The notes: generated by a model from the letters alone, not told the origin. Shown: positions 1 through 9,488, numbered from the stretch's first letter. The stretch: DNA of 64,000 nucleotides from Microbacterium gallinarum (GCF_014837165.1 NZ_JACSPM010000001.1:27518-91517), one strand, 5' to 3'. Numbers and translations: made by a program.

Positions 1-200
1 GGCATGACGTGCTCTTTCTGCTCGCGTTCCGTCGCCTGTAGGCTGTCGCGTTCCGGCCCCGGTGGGACGGATGCTGCGACAAGGCGTGAGGTGTCGTTCG
101 ACGCTGTTCACGCTAGGGCTGGGCTCCGACATCCGTCTTCGCTCATCCGCCGACGTGGACAGACATCCTTCGACACCTGCTGTGCAGGAGCCTACGCCGG

Positions 201-300
201 TATCGAACACTTCTTCGATGACACGCCGCGACGCGGCACCTGCCGGTTCCTGAGTAGCCGAGCGAAGCACGGCGTATCGAAGGGCGATGACACGCCGCGA
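201..300. repeat. Dispersed intergenic repeat fragments, two copies
   Basis: The 16-base word CGATGACACGCCGCGA occurs at 216-231 and 285-300, 69 bases apart. Each copy is preceded by TATCGAA (201-207 and 275-281). Between them, 249-282 reads CTGAGTAGCCGAGCGAAGC and onward, which resembles the short dispersed repeats scattered between genes in Microbacterium. The whole stretch 1-319 lies downstream of the first gene and I see no convincing coding frame in it. Confidence 0.6.
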
Positions 301-319
301 AGCGGGGTGCCCGAGGAGG

Positions 320-544
320 TCAGCGGCGCTTGGGCTCGAGGCGTCCGACGCCATAGCGGCGGTCGGCCGGCACGTCTGTCTCCTCGCACAGGGCGAGCCA
401 GACCTCGCGTGGCGGCACGCCGGCGGCGAGAGCCTCCGCGGCCGTGCGGGAGCCGACGCGGGAGAGCACCAGGTCCGCGATCAACGCGCTTCCGCGACTG
501 CCGAACTCGTCGCGCACGGCGCGTTCGAACTCACTGCGCCTCAT
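320..544 (-). CDS. DUF3046 family protein
   Basis: This 74-residue protein of unknown function matches the actinobacterial DUF3046 family. It starts MRRSEFE, has the typical central helix pair with the segment EALAAGVPPREVW, and ends in a basic tail. The family is usually found between clgR/cinA and recA, and that fits here: the gene lies 21 bases downstream of clgR on the same strand, probably in one transcript. There is no signal peptide or membrane segment, so it should be cytoplasmic. The length is normal for the family. The role is not known. Confidence 0.8.
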   Translation of the reverse strand: MRRSEFERAVRDEFGSRGSALIADLVLSRVGSRTAAEALAAGVPPREVWLALCEETDVPADRRYGVGRLEPKRR

Positions 545-565
545 GCGTCGGAGAACCCGCAGCGC

Positions 566-874
566 TCAGCGAAGCGACAGCTCGGCGTCGACCGCGGCGA
601 CCAGGTCGTCGGGCACGACGTCGGGGAAGGTCTGCAGGCCCTCGAGCACGGAGATGCGGTCACCGACCTCGCGCATGATGGTCGAGATGGGAACATCCAG
701 CGCCTCGGCCACGGACGCGAGGATCTCGCTGGAGGCTTCCTTCTGGCCGCGCTCCACCTCGCTCAGATAGCCGAGGGCGACACTCGCGCGGCTCGCGACC
801 TGACGGAGGGTGCGACCCTTCTGCTGGCGGAAATCACGAAGCACTTCGCCGATTTCTTGACGTACCAGGATCAT
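566..874 (-). CDS. clgR: ClgR-type transcriptional regulator
   Basis: This is a 102-residue XRE-family DNA-binding protein. The helix-turn-helix covers roughly residues 8-65, with the segment LRQVASRASVALGYLSEVERG as recognition region, which is the ClgR signature. In actinobacteria ClgR activates clp protease and some DNA-repair genes and is itself a Clp substrate; the short hydrophobic C-terminus fits that. I chose the ATG at 874 (MILVRQ) rather than a frame open to 931 because GAGGAGGGG sits 8 bases upstream. A GCGAAC half-site, similar to known ClgR targets, lies at 954-959 in the promoter region and would allow autoregulation; this is tentative. Confidence 0.85.
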   Translation of the reverse strand: MILVRQEIGEVLRDFRQQKGRTLRQVASRASVALGYLSEVERGQKEASSEILASVAEALDVPISTIMREVGDRISVLEGLQTFPDVVPDDLVAAVDAELSLR

Positions 875-1018
875 TGTGGGCCCCCTCCTCACTTCTGATT
901 CCGCTGTCCGGGGTGGATAACAGTACCGCACCGGATGATGCCAATCTAATCCCGCGAACTGGGGAATGGGTGGGAATCACCGAATGTAACCGAGAAGAAA
1001 CCCGGTGTATTTCCGACG

Positions 1019-1495
1019 TCACCGACCGGTTGCGCGCAGCTCCGCGAGCACGAGTTCGAGCGCCCGGCGGACCGACTCGGTCCGGATGTCGGCCCGCGAT
1101 CCTTCCAGACGGAACCCCGAGACTGCGCTCCCCTCCGGCGTCTCGACGGCGACGAACACCGTGCCCACAGGGTGGTCACCCTGTGGATCGGGCCCCGCGA
1201 CGCCCGTCGTCGCCACTCCCACGTCGGCGCCGAGCACCCGCCGCGCGCCGGCGGCGAGCTGCTGCGCAACGGTCGCATCGACCGGTCCGGTGCCGGCGAG
1301 AAGCGCCTCATCTACGCCGAGCGCACTCGCCTTCACATCGGTGGAGTACGCCACCACGCCACCGCGCACGTACAGGGAAGCACCGGGCACGTCGACGAGG
1401 GAGGCGACGACCAGCCCGCCGGTGAGGGACTCCGCCGTGCCGATCGTCCAGCCCCGGCGACCGAGTGCGTCGAGCACATCGGAGGCGAGCGTCAC
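1019..1495 (-). CDS. cinA: CinA C-terminal-type nicotinamide-nucleotide amidase
   Basis: This 158-residue protein consists only of the CinA C-terminal domain (PncC family), which deamidates nicotinamide mononucleotide to nicotinate mononucleotide in pyridine nucleotide salvage. The conserved TAESLTGGLV segment near the N-terminus carries the catalytic serine, followed by GGVVAYS and TGVAGPDP. The N-terminal molybdopterin-binding-like domain of full-length CinA is absent, as is common in actinobacteria. The GTG start at 1495 overlaps the pgsA stop (GTGA), so the two are translationally coupled. A longer frame upstream lies inside pgsA and is rejected. Confidence 0.88.
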   Translation of the reverse strand: MTLASDVLDALGRRGWTIGTAESLTGGLVVASLVDVPGASLYVRGGVVAYSTDVKASALGVDEALLAGTGPVDATVAQQLAAGARRVLGADVGVATTGVAGPDPQGDHPVGTVFVAVETPEGSAVSGFRLEGSRADIRTESVRRALELVLAELRATGR

Positions 1496-2064
1496 GCCGA
1501 TCCCTTGGCCTTGCGTGCGCCGCGGGCCTCGGTGATCACGTAGTCGATCCCGCTGGCGATCGTCAGCAGCACGGCGATGGTCATGGTGATGCCGTTGACC
1601 CAGAAGATCCACTCTCCGACGACCGTCCACAGCGGCAGCAGCGCGAGCGACAGGGCGATCCCCTGCGCGAGCGTCTTCAGCTTGCCCATCCACGCCGCCG
1701 CGACGACGTGATCGCTCGCGACGATGAGTCGGTGCACCGTGATGCCGACCTCGCGGATGAGCACGATGATCGTGATCCACCACGGCAGCTCAGCGAGGAT
1801 CGACAGCCCGATGAACGCGAACCCGGTGAGGACCTTGTCGGCGATCGGATCGAGGAGCTTGCCCAGGTCGGTGACGATGTGGTGCTTGCGCGCGAGATAC
1901 CCGTCGATCCCGTCAGTGGCGATCGCGACGATGAAGAGCACCGCAGCCCACCAGCGCAGCGGGCCGTCCGTCCCGCCGTCGGCCAGCAGCATCCACAGGA
2001 ACACCGGCGCGCACAAGATGCGCACGATCGTGATCGTGTTGGGAAGCTGCCTCGGGATCGTCAT
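1492..2064 (-). CDS. pgsA: CDP-diacylglycerol--glycerol-3-phosphate 3-phosphatidyltransferase
   Basis: This integral membrane enzyme makes phosphatidylglycerol phosphate, the precursor of phosphatidylglycerol and cardiolipin. The CDP-alcohol phosphotransferase motif DG-x2-AR-x8-G-x3-D-x3-D is complete in the segment beginning DGYLARKH and ending DPIADK (about residues 56-79). Several hydrophobic helices follow, giving 190 residues, typical for the family. A TAGGCT box at 2071-2076 lies six bases before the ATG, so the mRNA is probably leaderless and the start is well supported. The gene sits between ftsK and cinA, a conserved actinobacterial order. Confidence 0.93.
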   Translation of the reverse strand: MTIPRQLPNTITIVRILCAPVFLWMLLADGGTDGPLRWWAAVLFIVAIATDGIDGYLARKHHIVTDLGKLLDPIADKVLTGFAFIGLSILAELPWWITIIVLIREVGITVHRLIVASDHVVAAAWMGKLKTLAQGIALSLALLPLWTVVGEWIFWVNGITMTIAVLLTIASGIDYVITEARGARKAKGSA

Positions 2065-2070
2065 GCGCCG

Positions 2071-2076
2071 AGCCTA
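2071..2076 (-). promoter_or_regulatory. -10 box of pgsA
   Basis: TAGGCT on the minus strand, six bases before the pgsA ATG; transcription would begin at or next to the start codon. Confidence 0.6.
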
Positions 2077-2117
2077 TCGCCGCCGGACGGCGGGGCCCGT
2101 GCGCTGGTTGGTGCCGC

Positions 2118-4793
2118 TCACTCGCGGCCGGTCAGGCCCCACGCATCCTCATCGCCCCCGCTCTCGACGACCGGGTAGCCGTCGAACTGGGCGTCCACCG
2201 CGTCGGCGCCGTAGGGGTCGGCCTGCGGAGTGGCCGTCTCGGGCACGTCGTCGCCGCGCAGGCGGGCGAGGACGGCGGGCAGCTGGTCGGGCGTGACGAG
2301 CACGTCGCGGGCTTTCGAGCCCTCGGACGGGCCGACGATCTCGCGCGATTCGAGCAGGTCCATGAGGCGTCCTGCCTTGGCGAACCCGACGCGGAGCTTG
2401 CGCTGCAGCATCGACGTCGAGCCGAACTGCGTCGACACGATCTGCTCGGCCGCCGCCAGCAGGAGTTCGAGGTCGTCGCCGATGTCCGCGTCGATCTCCT
2501 TCTTCTCGGCCGCGACCTGCACGTCGTTGCGGTACTCAGGGCGCGCCTGAGCCGTGACGTGCTTGACGACCTTCTCGATCTCCTGCTCGCTGACCCACGC
2601 TCCCTGGACGCGCAGGGCCTTCGACGCCCCCATCGGCAGGAACAGACCGTCGCCCTGCCCGATCAGGCGGTCGGCGCCCGGCTGGTCGAGGATGACGCGG
2701 GAGTCGGTGACGCTCGTCACCGCGAACGCGAGACGCGAGGGGACGTTGGCCTTGATGAGGCCGGTCACGACGTCGACCGACGGTCGCTGCGTGGCCAGCA
2801 CGAGATGGATGCCGCTGGCACGGGCCAGCTGCGTGATGCGCACGATCGAGTCCTCGACGTCGCGGGGAGCGACCATCATGAGGTCGGCGAGCTCATCGAC
2901 CACGACCAGCAGGTACGGGTAGGGCTTGAGCACCCGCTCGCTGCCCGCGGGAAGCGTGATCTCGCCCGCCACAACCGCCTTGTTGAAGTCGTCGATGTGA
3001 CGGAAGCCGAACGACGCGAGGTCGTCGTACCGCATGTCCATCTCCTTCACGACCCACTGCAGCGCCTCAGCCGCCTTCTTCGGGTTCGTGATGATGGGCG
3101 TGATGAGGTGCGGCACGCCGGCGTACGAGGTGAGCTCCACGCGCTTGGGGTCGATGAGGACCATGCGCACGTCGGCGGGCTTCGCGCGCATCAGCAGGCT
3201 CGTGATCATGGAGTTCACGAAGCTCGACTTTCCCGAGCCGGTGGAGCCGGCGACCAGGAGGTGCGGCATCTTGGCGAGGTTCGCCACGACGTAGCCGCCG
3301 CCGACGTCCTTCCCGACGCCGATCGTCATGGGGTGCGTCGACTGCTGCGCGTTCTGGGAGCGGAGCACGTCGCCGAGGGTGACGATCTCGCGGTCGGCGT
3401 TGGGGATCTCGACGCCGATCGCACTCTTGCCGGGGATGGGGGCGAGTATGCGCACCTCGTTCGAGGCGACCGCGTACGCGATGTTGTTGGTGAGCGCCGT
3501 GATGCGCTCGACCTTGACGCCGGGGCCGAGCGCGATCTCGTACTGCGTGACGGTGGGCCCGCGCGAGAAGCCCGTGACGCGCGCGTCGACGGAGAACTGG
3601 TCGAGCACGCTCGTGATCGCCTTGACGGTGTCGTCGTTGGCCTGCGACCGCGCCACATGGGGCGTCCCCTGGGCGAGCGCGTTGACCGACGGCAGGCGAT
3701 AGGGCGCAGTGGGCGCCGCGGGCGAGGCATCCGAGCCGATCCCCGTCAGTCCGGGCAGCACGCCGTCTTCGAGCGGATCGACGCTGTCGTCGCGCAGCGA
3801 GGTGCTCGACCCCTTCGACGCCGCGGCGATGACGGACGGGTCGATGACCTCGGTGAGCGCCTCGGCCGATACTTCGGGAACCGGCGGAGCCGGCGGCTCG
3901 AGCACCTGGTCGAAGCCGCCCTGCACGGCCCCTGGCGTCAGGAGCGCCGTGAGGTCGTCCGAGCCGAGGGTGTCTTCGGGATCCTGCTCGCGTCCGGTCT
4001 TGTTGCGCCGCCACCAGGGCAGGGCGGGATCGGTGTCGTCGTCGGAGACGGATGCCGCGGCATCCGCTGCGCTCTCACGGCTGCGCGGCTCGGCGTCGAA
4101 CATCCACGCGTAGAGCTCGCCGAGCCGGCGCCCGATGCGGTTCGGCGGTGTCTTGGTGATGATCAGGACGCTGAGCACGGCCAGCAGCGACAGGGCGACA
4201 TAGGCGCCGACATCGGTGAGGACGAATGCGAGGGGCTCCCCCACCATCCAGCCGAACAGTCCGCCGGCCTCGCTGAGCGCCGGCAGTCCCTGCTTCGGCT
4301 GGGGGCGCCCGCCGGCGACGTGGCAGAAGCCCGCGATCGTGACGATCAGCAGGCCGAAGCCGATCCCGATGCGGCCGTTGTCGTGAACCGACGAGGGGTG
4401 CCGGAACATCCACCCCGCGAGGAACAGCAGCAGCACCGGCAGGATGAACGCCTCACGGCCGATGAGCCCGCCGACGGAGTAGGCGCTGATCGTCGCCGCG
4501 ACGTCGCTGCCGATGAAGAACCACTCGTTGACCGCGCCGGCGATGGCGAGAAGCACCAGCAGGAACGGGAAGCCGTCCCGGCGCTGGTCCTTCTCGAGGG
4601 TCTCGGGGCCGAACGCCCGGAACAGCGCACCCGTGGCGTGAGCGAGCCCCAGCCACGCGCGCACGATGACGGGGGGCGCCTCGGCGTCGCCGACGTACCG
4701 CTTCGGCGCCGGTTCGGGCTTCTTGGCGCGCGACGAGGACGATCCGCGCGCAGGCGTGCGGCCGTTCTTGGTCGGGGTGGTGCTCCTGGCCAT
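2118..4793 (-). CDS. ftsK: DNA translocase FtsK
   Basis: This 891-residue FtsK/SpoIIIE translocase pumps chromosomal DNA at the division septum. A basic N-terminus ([12 protein letters not shown]) is followed by about four membrane helices between residues 75 and 225, a low-complexity linker to about residue 380, and the RecA-like motor. Walker A is GSTGSGKS near residue 515 and Walker B is [12 protein letters not shown]. The winged-helix gamma domain that reads orienting DNA words covers about residues 785-845 (begins [20 protein letters not shown]). The linker is short compared with enterobacterial FtsK but normal here. The ATG at 4793 has a TACCGT box six bases upstream. Confidence 0.95.
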   Translation of the reverse strand: MARSTTPTKNGRTPARGSSSSRAKKPEPAPKRYVGDAEAPPVIVRAWLGLAHATGALFRAFGPETLEKDQRRDGFPFLLVLLAIAGAVNEWFFIGSDVAATISAYSVGGLIGREAFILPVLLLFLAGWMFRHPSSVHDNGRIGIGFGLLIVTIAGFCHVAGGRPQPKQGLPALSEAGGLFGWMVGEPLAFVLTDVGAYVALSLLAVLSVLIITKTPPNRIGRRLGELYAWMFDAEPRSRESAADAAASVSDDDTDPALPWWRRNKTGREQDPEDTLGSDDLTALLTPGAVQGGFDQVLEPPAPPVPEVSAEALTEVIDPSVIAAASKGSSTSLRDDSVDPLEDGVLPGLTGIGSDASPAAPTAPYRLPSVNALAQGTPHVARSQANDDTVKAITSVLDQFSVDARVTGFSRGPTVTQYEIALGPGVKVERITALTNNIAYAVASNEVRILAPIPGKSAIGVEIPNADREIVTLGDVLRSQNAQQSTHPMTIGVGKDVGGGYVVANLAKMPHLLVAGSTGSGKSSFVNSMITSLLMRAKPADVRMVLIDPKRVELTSYAGVPHLITPIITNPKKAAEALQWVVKEMDMRYDDLASFGFRHIDDFNKAVVAGEITLPAGSERVLKPYPYLLVVVDELADLMMVAPRDVEDSIVRITQLARASGIHLVLATQRPSVDVVTGLIKANVPSRLAFAVTSVTDSRVILDQPGADRLIGQGDGLFLPMGASKALRVQGAWVSEQEIEKVVKHVTAQARPEYRNDVQVAAEKKEIDADIGDDLELLLAAAEQIVSTQFGSTSMLQRKLRVGFAKAGRLMDLLESREIVGPSEGSKARDVLVTPDQLPAVLARLRGDDVPETATPQADPYGADAVDAQFDGYPVVESGGDEDAWGLTGRE

Positions 4794-4799
4794 CCCCCC

Positions 4800-4805
4800 A
4801 CGGTA
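4800..4805 (-). promoter_or_regulatory. -10 box of ftsK
   Basis: TACCGT on the minus strand ends six bases before the ftsK ATG, consistent with leaderless transcription. Confidence 0.55.
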
Positions 4806-4857
4806 AGCGGACTCGCGGACTTTTCCGCGGAACCACGCGGCGGAGCGGGCCGGTCGA

Positions 4858-5355
4858 TCAGCGCAGGCGCTTGACCATCGTGTCGCGGCCGTGGCCGGCT
4901 GAGGTGACCGCGAAGCCCTCGCTGCGGTACAGCGTCGTCGCGAAGTTGCCGCGCTCCACGCTCAGGCTGATCCGGGCGAAGCCCTGCGTCCGCGCGTGGT
5001 CGCACAGCCTCTGCAGGAGGGCTCGGCCGACGCCGTGGGCGCGCCAGATCGGTCGCACTCCGATGATGAGTTCCGGCACGCCGGTGCCGACGTATCCGAA
5101 TCCGGGATCCGTGCGCGGCAGCATCCGGTACCAGGCGGCGCCGATGGGCTCTTCGTTCGCGTCGACCGCGACGAAACCGGCATCGCCCGGCTGCTTCCAC
5201 CCCGTGACGTACCGGCTGTGATCGGAGTCGGTGATCAGCTGATGCTTCGGCCGCGCCGCGCCAGGCCGCCAATTCGCCGCCTCGACGACCATGTCACCCA
5301 GAAACGTGCCGTCCGCCTGCGTGGCTTCGCGAACGCGGAAGGCTGCGGGTGGCAT
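4858..5355 (-). CDS. GNAT family N-acetyltransferase
   Basis: This 165-residue protein has the GNAT acyl-CoA-dependent acetyltransferase fold. The acetyl-CoA-binding motif A is recognisable in [19 protein letters not shown] (about residues 108-126), followed by a helix and ISLSVERGN, then the C-terminal strand [18 protein letters not shown]. The substrate cannot be told from sequence. It lies 64 bases upstream of ftsK in the same direction, and a TAAACT box at 5362-5367 gives it its own likely leaderless promoter, so it need not be functionally linked to ftsK. Confidence 0.85.
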   Translation of the reverse strand: MPPAAFRVREATQADGTFLGDMVVEAANWRPGAARPKHQLITDSDHSRYVTGWKQPGDAGFVAVDANEEPIGAAWYRMLPRTDPGFGYVGTGVPELIIGVRPIWRAHGVGRALLQRLCDHARTQGFARISLSVERGNFATTLYRSEGFAVTSAGHGRDTMVKRLR

Positions 5356-5361
5356 GACGCG

Positions 5362-5367
5362 AGTTTA
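5362..5367 (-). promoter_or_regulatory. -10 box of the GNAT gene
   Basis: TAAACT on the minus strand, six bases before the ATG at 5355. Confidence 0.5.
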
Positions 5368-5377
5368 GCGATGGTGT

Positions 5378-5422
5378 GCGGATGCCTCGTCCCGTCCCTG
5401 CGGCACGGGACGCGGCATCCGC
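5378..5422. terminator. Long hairpin downstream of rnj
   Basis: Two 18-base arms (5378-5395 and 5405-5422) pair with one mismatch around a 9-base loop. The outer parts are GCGGATGCC and GGCATCCGC, the word that recurs across the window. It follows the rnj stop codon, so a terminator role is likely. There is no T-run, which is usual in high-GC actinobacteria. Confidence 0.6.
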
Positions 5423-5429
5423 TCGCCCC

Positions 5430-7106
5430 TCACGCCTCGATGACGAGCGGCACGATCATCGGCCGGCGACGCAGCGACTGGTTCACCCAGCGGCCGATCG
5501 TGCGGCGGACGACCTGCGAGAGCGCGTGCGAGTCGCGCACCCCCGACTTGGCCGCCTCGGAGAGCGCCGCGGCGATCTTCGGCTTGACCGCGTCGAACAC
5601 GGCGTCGTCCTCGGCGAAGCCGCGTGCGTGGATCTCCGGCCCCGAGATGATCTTGCCGGTCGACGCGTCGACGACGACGATGACCGAGATGAAGCCCTCC
5701 TCGCCGAGGATGCGGCGATCCTTGAGGTCGGCGTCGGTGATCTCGCCCACCGTCGACCCGTCGACGTAGACGAAGCCCAGGTCGAGCTGGCCGACGACCG
5801 ACGCGTCGCCGTCCTTGAGGTCGATCACGGTGCCGTTCTCGCCCAGGATCGTGCGCTCGGGGTCGATGCCGGTGTCCTGGGCGAGCCGCGCGTTGGCCAT
5901 GAGGTGGCGGTACTCGCCGTGGATCGGGAGCACGTTCCTCGGCTTGAGGATGTTGTAGCAGTACAGCAGCTCGCCGGCGGCGGCATGGCCCGACACGTGC
6001 ACCTTCGCGTTGCCCTTGTGCACGACGTTCGCGCCCAGCTTCGTCAGCCCGTCGATCACACGGTAGACGGCGTTCTCGTTGCCGGGGATGAGGCTCGAGG
6101 CGAGGATCACGGTGTCGCCGGGGCCCGGCTCGATCGCGTGGTCGAGGTTGGCCATGCGGCTGAGGACGGCCATCGGCTCGCCCTGCGAGCCCGTCGACAT
6201 GTAGACGATGCGGTCGTCGGGCAGGTCGCGCGCCTTCTTGTAGTCGATGAGCACGTTCTCGGGCACGTTGAGGTAGCCCAGGTCTTCCGCGATCGTCATG
6301 TTGCGCAGCATGCTGCGGCCGAGGAGCGCGACCCGCCGGCCGTGGGCGGCCGCGGCATCCAGCACCTGCTGCACGCGGTGGACGTGGCTCGAGAAGCTCG
6401 CGACGATGACGCGGCGCGGCGAATTGCCGATGACCTGGTCGAGCACCGGACCGATGGAGCGCTCGAGCGGGGTGAAGCCCGGCACATCGGCGTTGGTCGA
6501 GTCGACGAGGAACAGATCGACGCCCTCCTCGCCGAGGCGAGCGAACGCGCGGAGGTCAGTGAGGCGGCCGTCGAGCGGCAGCTGGTCCATCTTGAAGTCG
6601 CCGGTCGCGAGCACGAGACCCGCGGGAGTGCGGATGGCGACGGCCAGCGCATCGGGGATCGAGTGGTTGACCGCGATGAACTCGAGCTCGAATGGTCCCA
6701 GGTTCTCGCGCTGCCCCTCCGCCACGGTGAGGCTGTACGGCTTGATCCGGTGCTCCTTGAGCTTCGCCTCCGTGAGGGCGAGCGTCAGGCCCGAGCCGAC
6801 GATGGGGATGTCGGACTTCAGCTTGAGGAGGTACGGCACGGCGCCGATGTGGTCTTCGTGACCGTGGGTGAGCACCACTCCGACGATGTCGTCGAGGCGG
6901 CTCTTGATCGGCTCGAAGTCGGGCAGGATCAGGTCGACGCCGGGCTGGTGCTCCTCGGGGAACAGCACACCGCAGTCGACGACGAGCAGCTTGCCGCCGT
7001 ACTCGAACACGGTCATGTTGCGGCCGACCTCGCCGAGACCGCCGAGTGGGGTGATCCGGAGGGTGCCCTGCTCGAGTGCGGGCGGGTCGAATGGGGTAGT
7101 GGGCAT
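5430..7106 (-). CDS. rnj: Ribonuclease J
   Basis: This 558-residue metallo-beta-lactamase/beta-CASP nuclease acts in mRNA decay and rRNA maturation as endo- and 5'-3' exoribonuclease. The zinc motif HGHEDHIG is at residues 81-88; further metal ligands lie in ATGDFKMD and in the beta-CASP segment, and HVSGHAAAGEL marks a downstream motif. The start at 7106 (MPTTPFDPP) has GAGGAGG seven bases upstream; a frame open to 7337 is rejected because it enters dapA. The gene lies 79 bases downstream of dapA on the same strand, the order found in most actinobacteria. Length is normal. Confidence 0.95.
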   Translation of the reverse strand: MPTTPFDPPALEQGTLRITPLGGLGEVGRNMTVFEYGGKLLVVDCGVLFPEEHQPGVDLILPDFEPIKSRLDDIVGVVLTHGHEDHIGAVPYLLKLKSDIPIVGSGLTLALTEAKLKEHRIKPYSLTVAEGQRENLGPFELEFIAVNHSIPDALAVAIRTPAGLVLATGDFKMDQLPLDGRLTDLRAFARLGEEGVDLFLVDSTNADVPGFTPLERSIGPVLDQVIGNSPRRVIVASFSSHVHRVQQVLDAAAAHGRRVALLGRSMLRNMTIAEDLGYLNVPENVLIDYKKARDLPDDRIVYMSTGSQGEPMAVLSRMANLDHAIEPGPGDTVILASSLIPGNENAVYRVIDGLTKLGANVVHKGNAKVHVSGHAAAGELLYCYNILKPRNVLPIHGEYRHLMANARLAQDTGIDPERTILGENGTVIDLKDGDASVVGQLDLGFVYVDGSTVGEITDADLKDRRILGEEGFISVIVVVDASTGKIISGPEIHARGFAEDDAVFDAVKPKIAAALSEAAKSGVRDSHALSQVVRRTIGRWVNQSLRRRPMIVPLVIEA

Positions 7107-7119
7107 GGTCAGCCTCCTC

Positions 7120-7137
7120 GGGACGCCGGGGCGTCCC
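7120..7137. repeat. Small perfect palindrome between dapA and rnj
   Basis: GGGACGCCGGGGCGTCCC is an 18-base inverted repeat 14 bases upstream of the rnj start codon. It could act as a weak terminator of dapA or as a leader hairpin near the rnj ribosome binding site. Confidence 0.4.
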
Positions 7138-7185
7138 TTCGCTTGTGTCGCCGTCGCCCCGATGGGGGCTGGTCGGCGCGCGTGG

Positions 7186-8163
7186 TCATCTCGTGGTGCC
7201 CGACACCTTCGGCAGCGCGCCGCCGGCGGCGGCGTTGCGGTCGGGCCGGAAGTTGGAGAAGTCGGCGCCGGGCACACCGACGACGAGCGCCAGCTCGTCC
7301 TCGATCTTCGCGGCTTCCCACTCCTCGGGACCGACAAGGGGCAGCCGCACGCGCGGGCTGCCGATGCGGCCGAGGCCGTGCAGGATGTACTTCGCCGAGA
7401 CGGTGCCCGGCACGTGGGTCATCACCGCGCGCACGAGCGGCTCGAGCCGCTTGTGCTCGGCGGTGGCGGCGGTGAGATCGCCGGCGTTGACGGCGTCGAC
7501 GATCGCGCGGTACGGCGCGGGGGCGATGTTGGCAGTGACGCCGATGAGCCCGGTCGCCCCGATCGAGAGGTGCGGCAGCACGTTGGCGTCGTCGCCCGAG
7601 AAGTACAGCAGGTCGGTCTGGTTCAGAACGCGGCTGACCTCGCTGAAGTCGCCCTTGGCGTCTTTGATCGCGAGGATGTTCGGATGCTTGGCCAGGCGCA
7701 GGATCGTCTCGTACTTGATGGGCACGCCGGTGCGGCCGGGGATGTCGTAGAGGATGACGGGGAGGTCGGTGGCATCGGCGACGAGCCGGAAGTGGGTGAG
7801 GATGCCCGCCTGCGTCGGCTTGTTGTAGTACGGCGTGACGATCATGATGCCGTCGGCGCCGGCCTTCTCGCTGGCCTTGTAGAGCTCGATGGCGTGCGCT
7901 GTCTCATTGGAGCCGCCGCCCGTGATGATCTTGGCGCGGCCGGCTGCGACGTCCTTCCCGACCTCCACCAGACGGATCTTCTCGGCGTCGGTGAGGGTCG
8001 AGGTCTCACCGGTGGTGCCCGTGACGACGATGCCGTCGGCTCCAGCGGTGATGACGTCGTCGATGTGCTTCTCGACAGCGGGCCAATCGACTTCGCCGTC
8101 CGCCGTCATCGGGGTGACGAGCGCGACGAGAACCTGTCCGAATGGGTTGCCCGTGTGCGTCAT
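7186..8163 (-). CDS. dapA: 4-hydroxy-tetrahydrodipicolinate synthase
   Basis: This 325-residue TIM-barrel aldolase condenses pyruvate with aspartate semialdehyde, the first committed step to diaminopimelate and lysine. Signature elements are VTGTTGETSTL, the tyrosine in ILYDIPGRTG and the Schiff-base lysine in LAIKDAKGD. The C-terminus VSGTTR is short as expected. Together with dapB (13319-14137) it supplies peptidoglycan precursors. The ATG at 8163 is supported by TAGCCT six bases upstream, so the mRNA is probably leaderless. Confidence 0.95.
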   Translation of the reverse strand: MTHTGNPFGQVLVALVTPMTADGEVDWPAVEKHIDDVITAGADGIVVTGTTGETSTLTDAEKIRLVEVGKDVAAGRAKIITGGGSNETAHAIELYKASEKAGADGIMIVTPYYNKPTQAGILTHFRLVADATDLPVILYDIPGRTGVPIKYETILRLAKHPNILAIKDAKGDFSEVSRVLNQTDLLYFSGDDANVLPHLSIGATGLIGVTANIAPAPYRAIVDAVNAGDLTAATAEHKRLEPLVRAVMTHVPGTVSAKYILHGLGRIGSPRVRLPLVGPEEWEAAKIEDELALVVGVPGADFSNFRPDRNAAAGGALPKVSGTTR

Positions 8164-8169
8164 GCACCC

Positions 8170-8175
8170 AGGCTA
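8170..8175 (-). promoter_or_regulatory. -10 box of dapA
   Basis: TAGCCT on the minus strand, six bases before the dapA ATG. Confidence 0.6.
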
Positions 8176-8203
8176 TCGGGATGCCGCCTGCTGCGCCGTG
8201 TCG

Positions 8204-8968
8204 TCAGCGCCCTGTGGCAGCCGCCCGAGCGACGAGCCGGGCAGGTGCGAGGCGGCTCGCCGTCACGAGCAGCTTGTACTTCGCCGACGGCACCGAGACC
8301 GCCTTGCCCCGCGCGGCATCGCGCAGCGATGCGGCGACGACCGTGCGCGCGTCCAGCCACATCCAGTCGGGAACGCCCTCCTTCCCCGGCGGGAGTCCAG
8401 CCCGCTCGTGGAAGTTGGTGTGCGTGAAGCCGGGGCAGACGGCGGTCATCGTCACGCCGCGGCCGGCGTACGCCGCATTGGCCCAGCGGCTGAAGCTGAT
8501 GAGCCAGCCTTTGCAGGCTCCGTAGGTCGAGCGGGGCGTGAATCCCGCCACGGACGCGACGTTGAGGATGCGGCCGTGCCCGCGCGCCAGCATGGGTCCG
8601 AGGGCGGCGTGGCTCAGCCGCATGGGCACCTCGACGTGGAGGTCCAGGTGACGCACCTCGTCTTCGATGTCGTTGCGCTCGAACGCCAGCGGAAGCCCGA
8701 AGCCCGCGTTGTTGACGAGCATCTCGATCGGCCGGCCGGGGTCGGTGAGGCGCCGCTCCACCTTCTCGCGCTGCCGCGGCTCGAGCAGGTCGGCCGCGAG
8801 CACCTCGACGCCGACGCCGTGACGCGTGCGCAGGGCGGCCGCCAGGTCGTCGAGCGCCTCGCGGTCGCGCGCGACCATCACGAGGTCGGCGCCCATCGCC
8901 GAGAGCTGCCGCGCGTACTCCGCGCCGAGGCCCGAGCTCGCGCCCGTGATCATCGCCGTCTTCGCCAT
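8204..8968 (-). CDS. SDR family NAD(P)-dependent oxidoreductase
   Basis: This 254-residue short-chain dehydrogenase has the dinucleotide motif ITGASSGLGAEYA at the N-terminus, NNAGFG, the active-site serine near VASVAGF and the YGACK catalytic pair (Y and K separated by three residues). It resembles the broad acyl-CoA-reductase-like SDR group sometimes annotated as DltE; the substrate is unknown. A C-terminal helix pair follows the Rossmann core. The start at 8968 has TAGGCT seven bases upstream. It is separated from dapA by 40 bases and from folA by 10 bases, all on the minus strand. Confidence 0.88.
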   Translation of the reverse strand: MAKTAMITGASSGLGAEYARQLSAMGADLVMVARDREALDDLAAALRTRHGVGVEVLAADLLEPRQREKVERRLTDPGRPIEMLVNNAGFGLPLAFERNDIEDEVRHLDLHVEVPMRLSHAALGPMLARGHGRILNVASVAGFTPRSTYGACKGWLISFSRWANAAYAGRGVTMTAVCPGFTHTNFHERAGLPPGKEGVPDWMWLDARTVVAASLRDAARGKAVSVPSAKYKLLVTASRLAPARLVARAAATGR

Positions 8969-8975
8969 GCGCGAC

Positions 8976-8981
8976 AGCCTA
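8976..8981 (-). promoter_or_regulatory. -10 box of the SDR gene
   Basis: TAGGCT on the minus strand, seven bases before the ATG at 8968. It overlaps the last codons of folA. Confidence 0.55.
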
Positions 8982-9488
8982 GGACGCGCGCGTGAGACCG
9001 AGGAATCGATAGCGGATGCCGCTGCTCGACGTGTGCCAGCCCTCGACGGGGTCGATCGACTCGACCGCCCACCCGGCTCGGCCGGGGGCGAGAGTGTCGC
9101 CGTCGACCTCGGCGTCGAGCTCGGTGACCTCGAGCCGGTCGGCCATCGCGATGCTCTCGCGGAAGAGCTCGCCACCGCCGATGATCCAGATCCAGTCGGG
9201 TGCGTCTGCCGTCGCGGCGGTCATCGCAGCGTCGAGCGATCCCGCCCGCTCCGCGCCCTCGGCACTCCACGCCCCGTTGCGGGTGACGACGATGTTGCGT
9301 CGGCCCGGGAGCGGCCGGAACCGCTCGGGGAGCGACTCCCACGTGCGGCGGCCCATCACGACCGGTCCGCCCGACGTCACCGCCTTGAAGTGCGCGAGGT
9401 CTTCGGGCACGTGCCACGGCATGCCGCCGTCGGCCCCGATCACCCCGCCGTGCGCTTCGGCCCAGACGAGGCCGATGCGTGGCGTCAT
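8979..9488 (-). CDS. folA: Dihydrofolate reductase
   Basis: This 169-residue enzyme reduces dihydrofolate to tetrahydrofolate with NADPH. The N-terminal substrate and cofactor region reads [18 protein letters not shown] with the catalytic acidic residue in PED, followed by [12 protein letters not shown] and [11 protein letters not shown]. The ATG at 9488 overlaps the thyA stop codon (ATGA), so folA is translationally coupled to thyA and regenerates the folate that ThyA oxidises. Frames extending further upstream run through thyA and are rejected. Confidence 0.94.
   Translation of the reverse strand: MTPRIGLVWAEAHGGVIGADGGMPWHVPEDLAHFKAVTSGGPVVMGRRTWESLPERFRPLPGRRNIVVTRNGAWSAEGAERAGSLDAAMTAATADAPDWIWIIGGGELFRESIAMADRLEVTELDAEVDGDTLAPGRAGWAVESIDPVEGWHTSSSGIRYRFLGLTRAS

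Noticed and set aside
2559..4874. A 771-codon open frame on the plus strand opposite ftsK
   Set aside because: Its protein is a low-complexity mixture of Arg, Asp, Gly and Val typical of the antisense of a high-GC gene, while the minus strand encodes a complete FtsK.
5376..7475. A 699-codon open frame opposite rnj
   Set aside because: Antisense shadow of RNase J and the start of the dapA region; no recognisable motifs.
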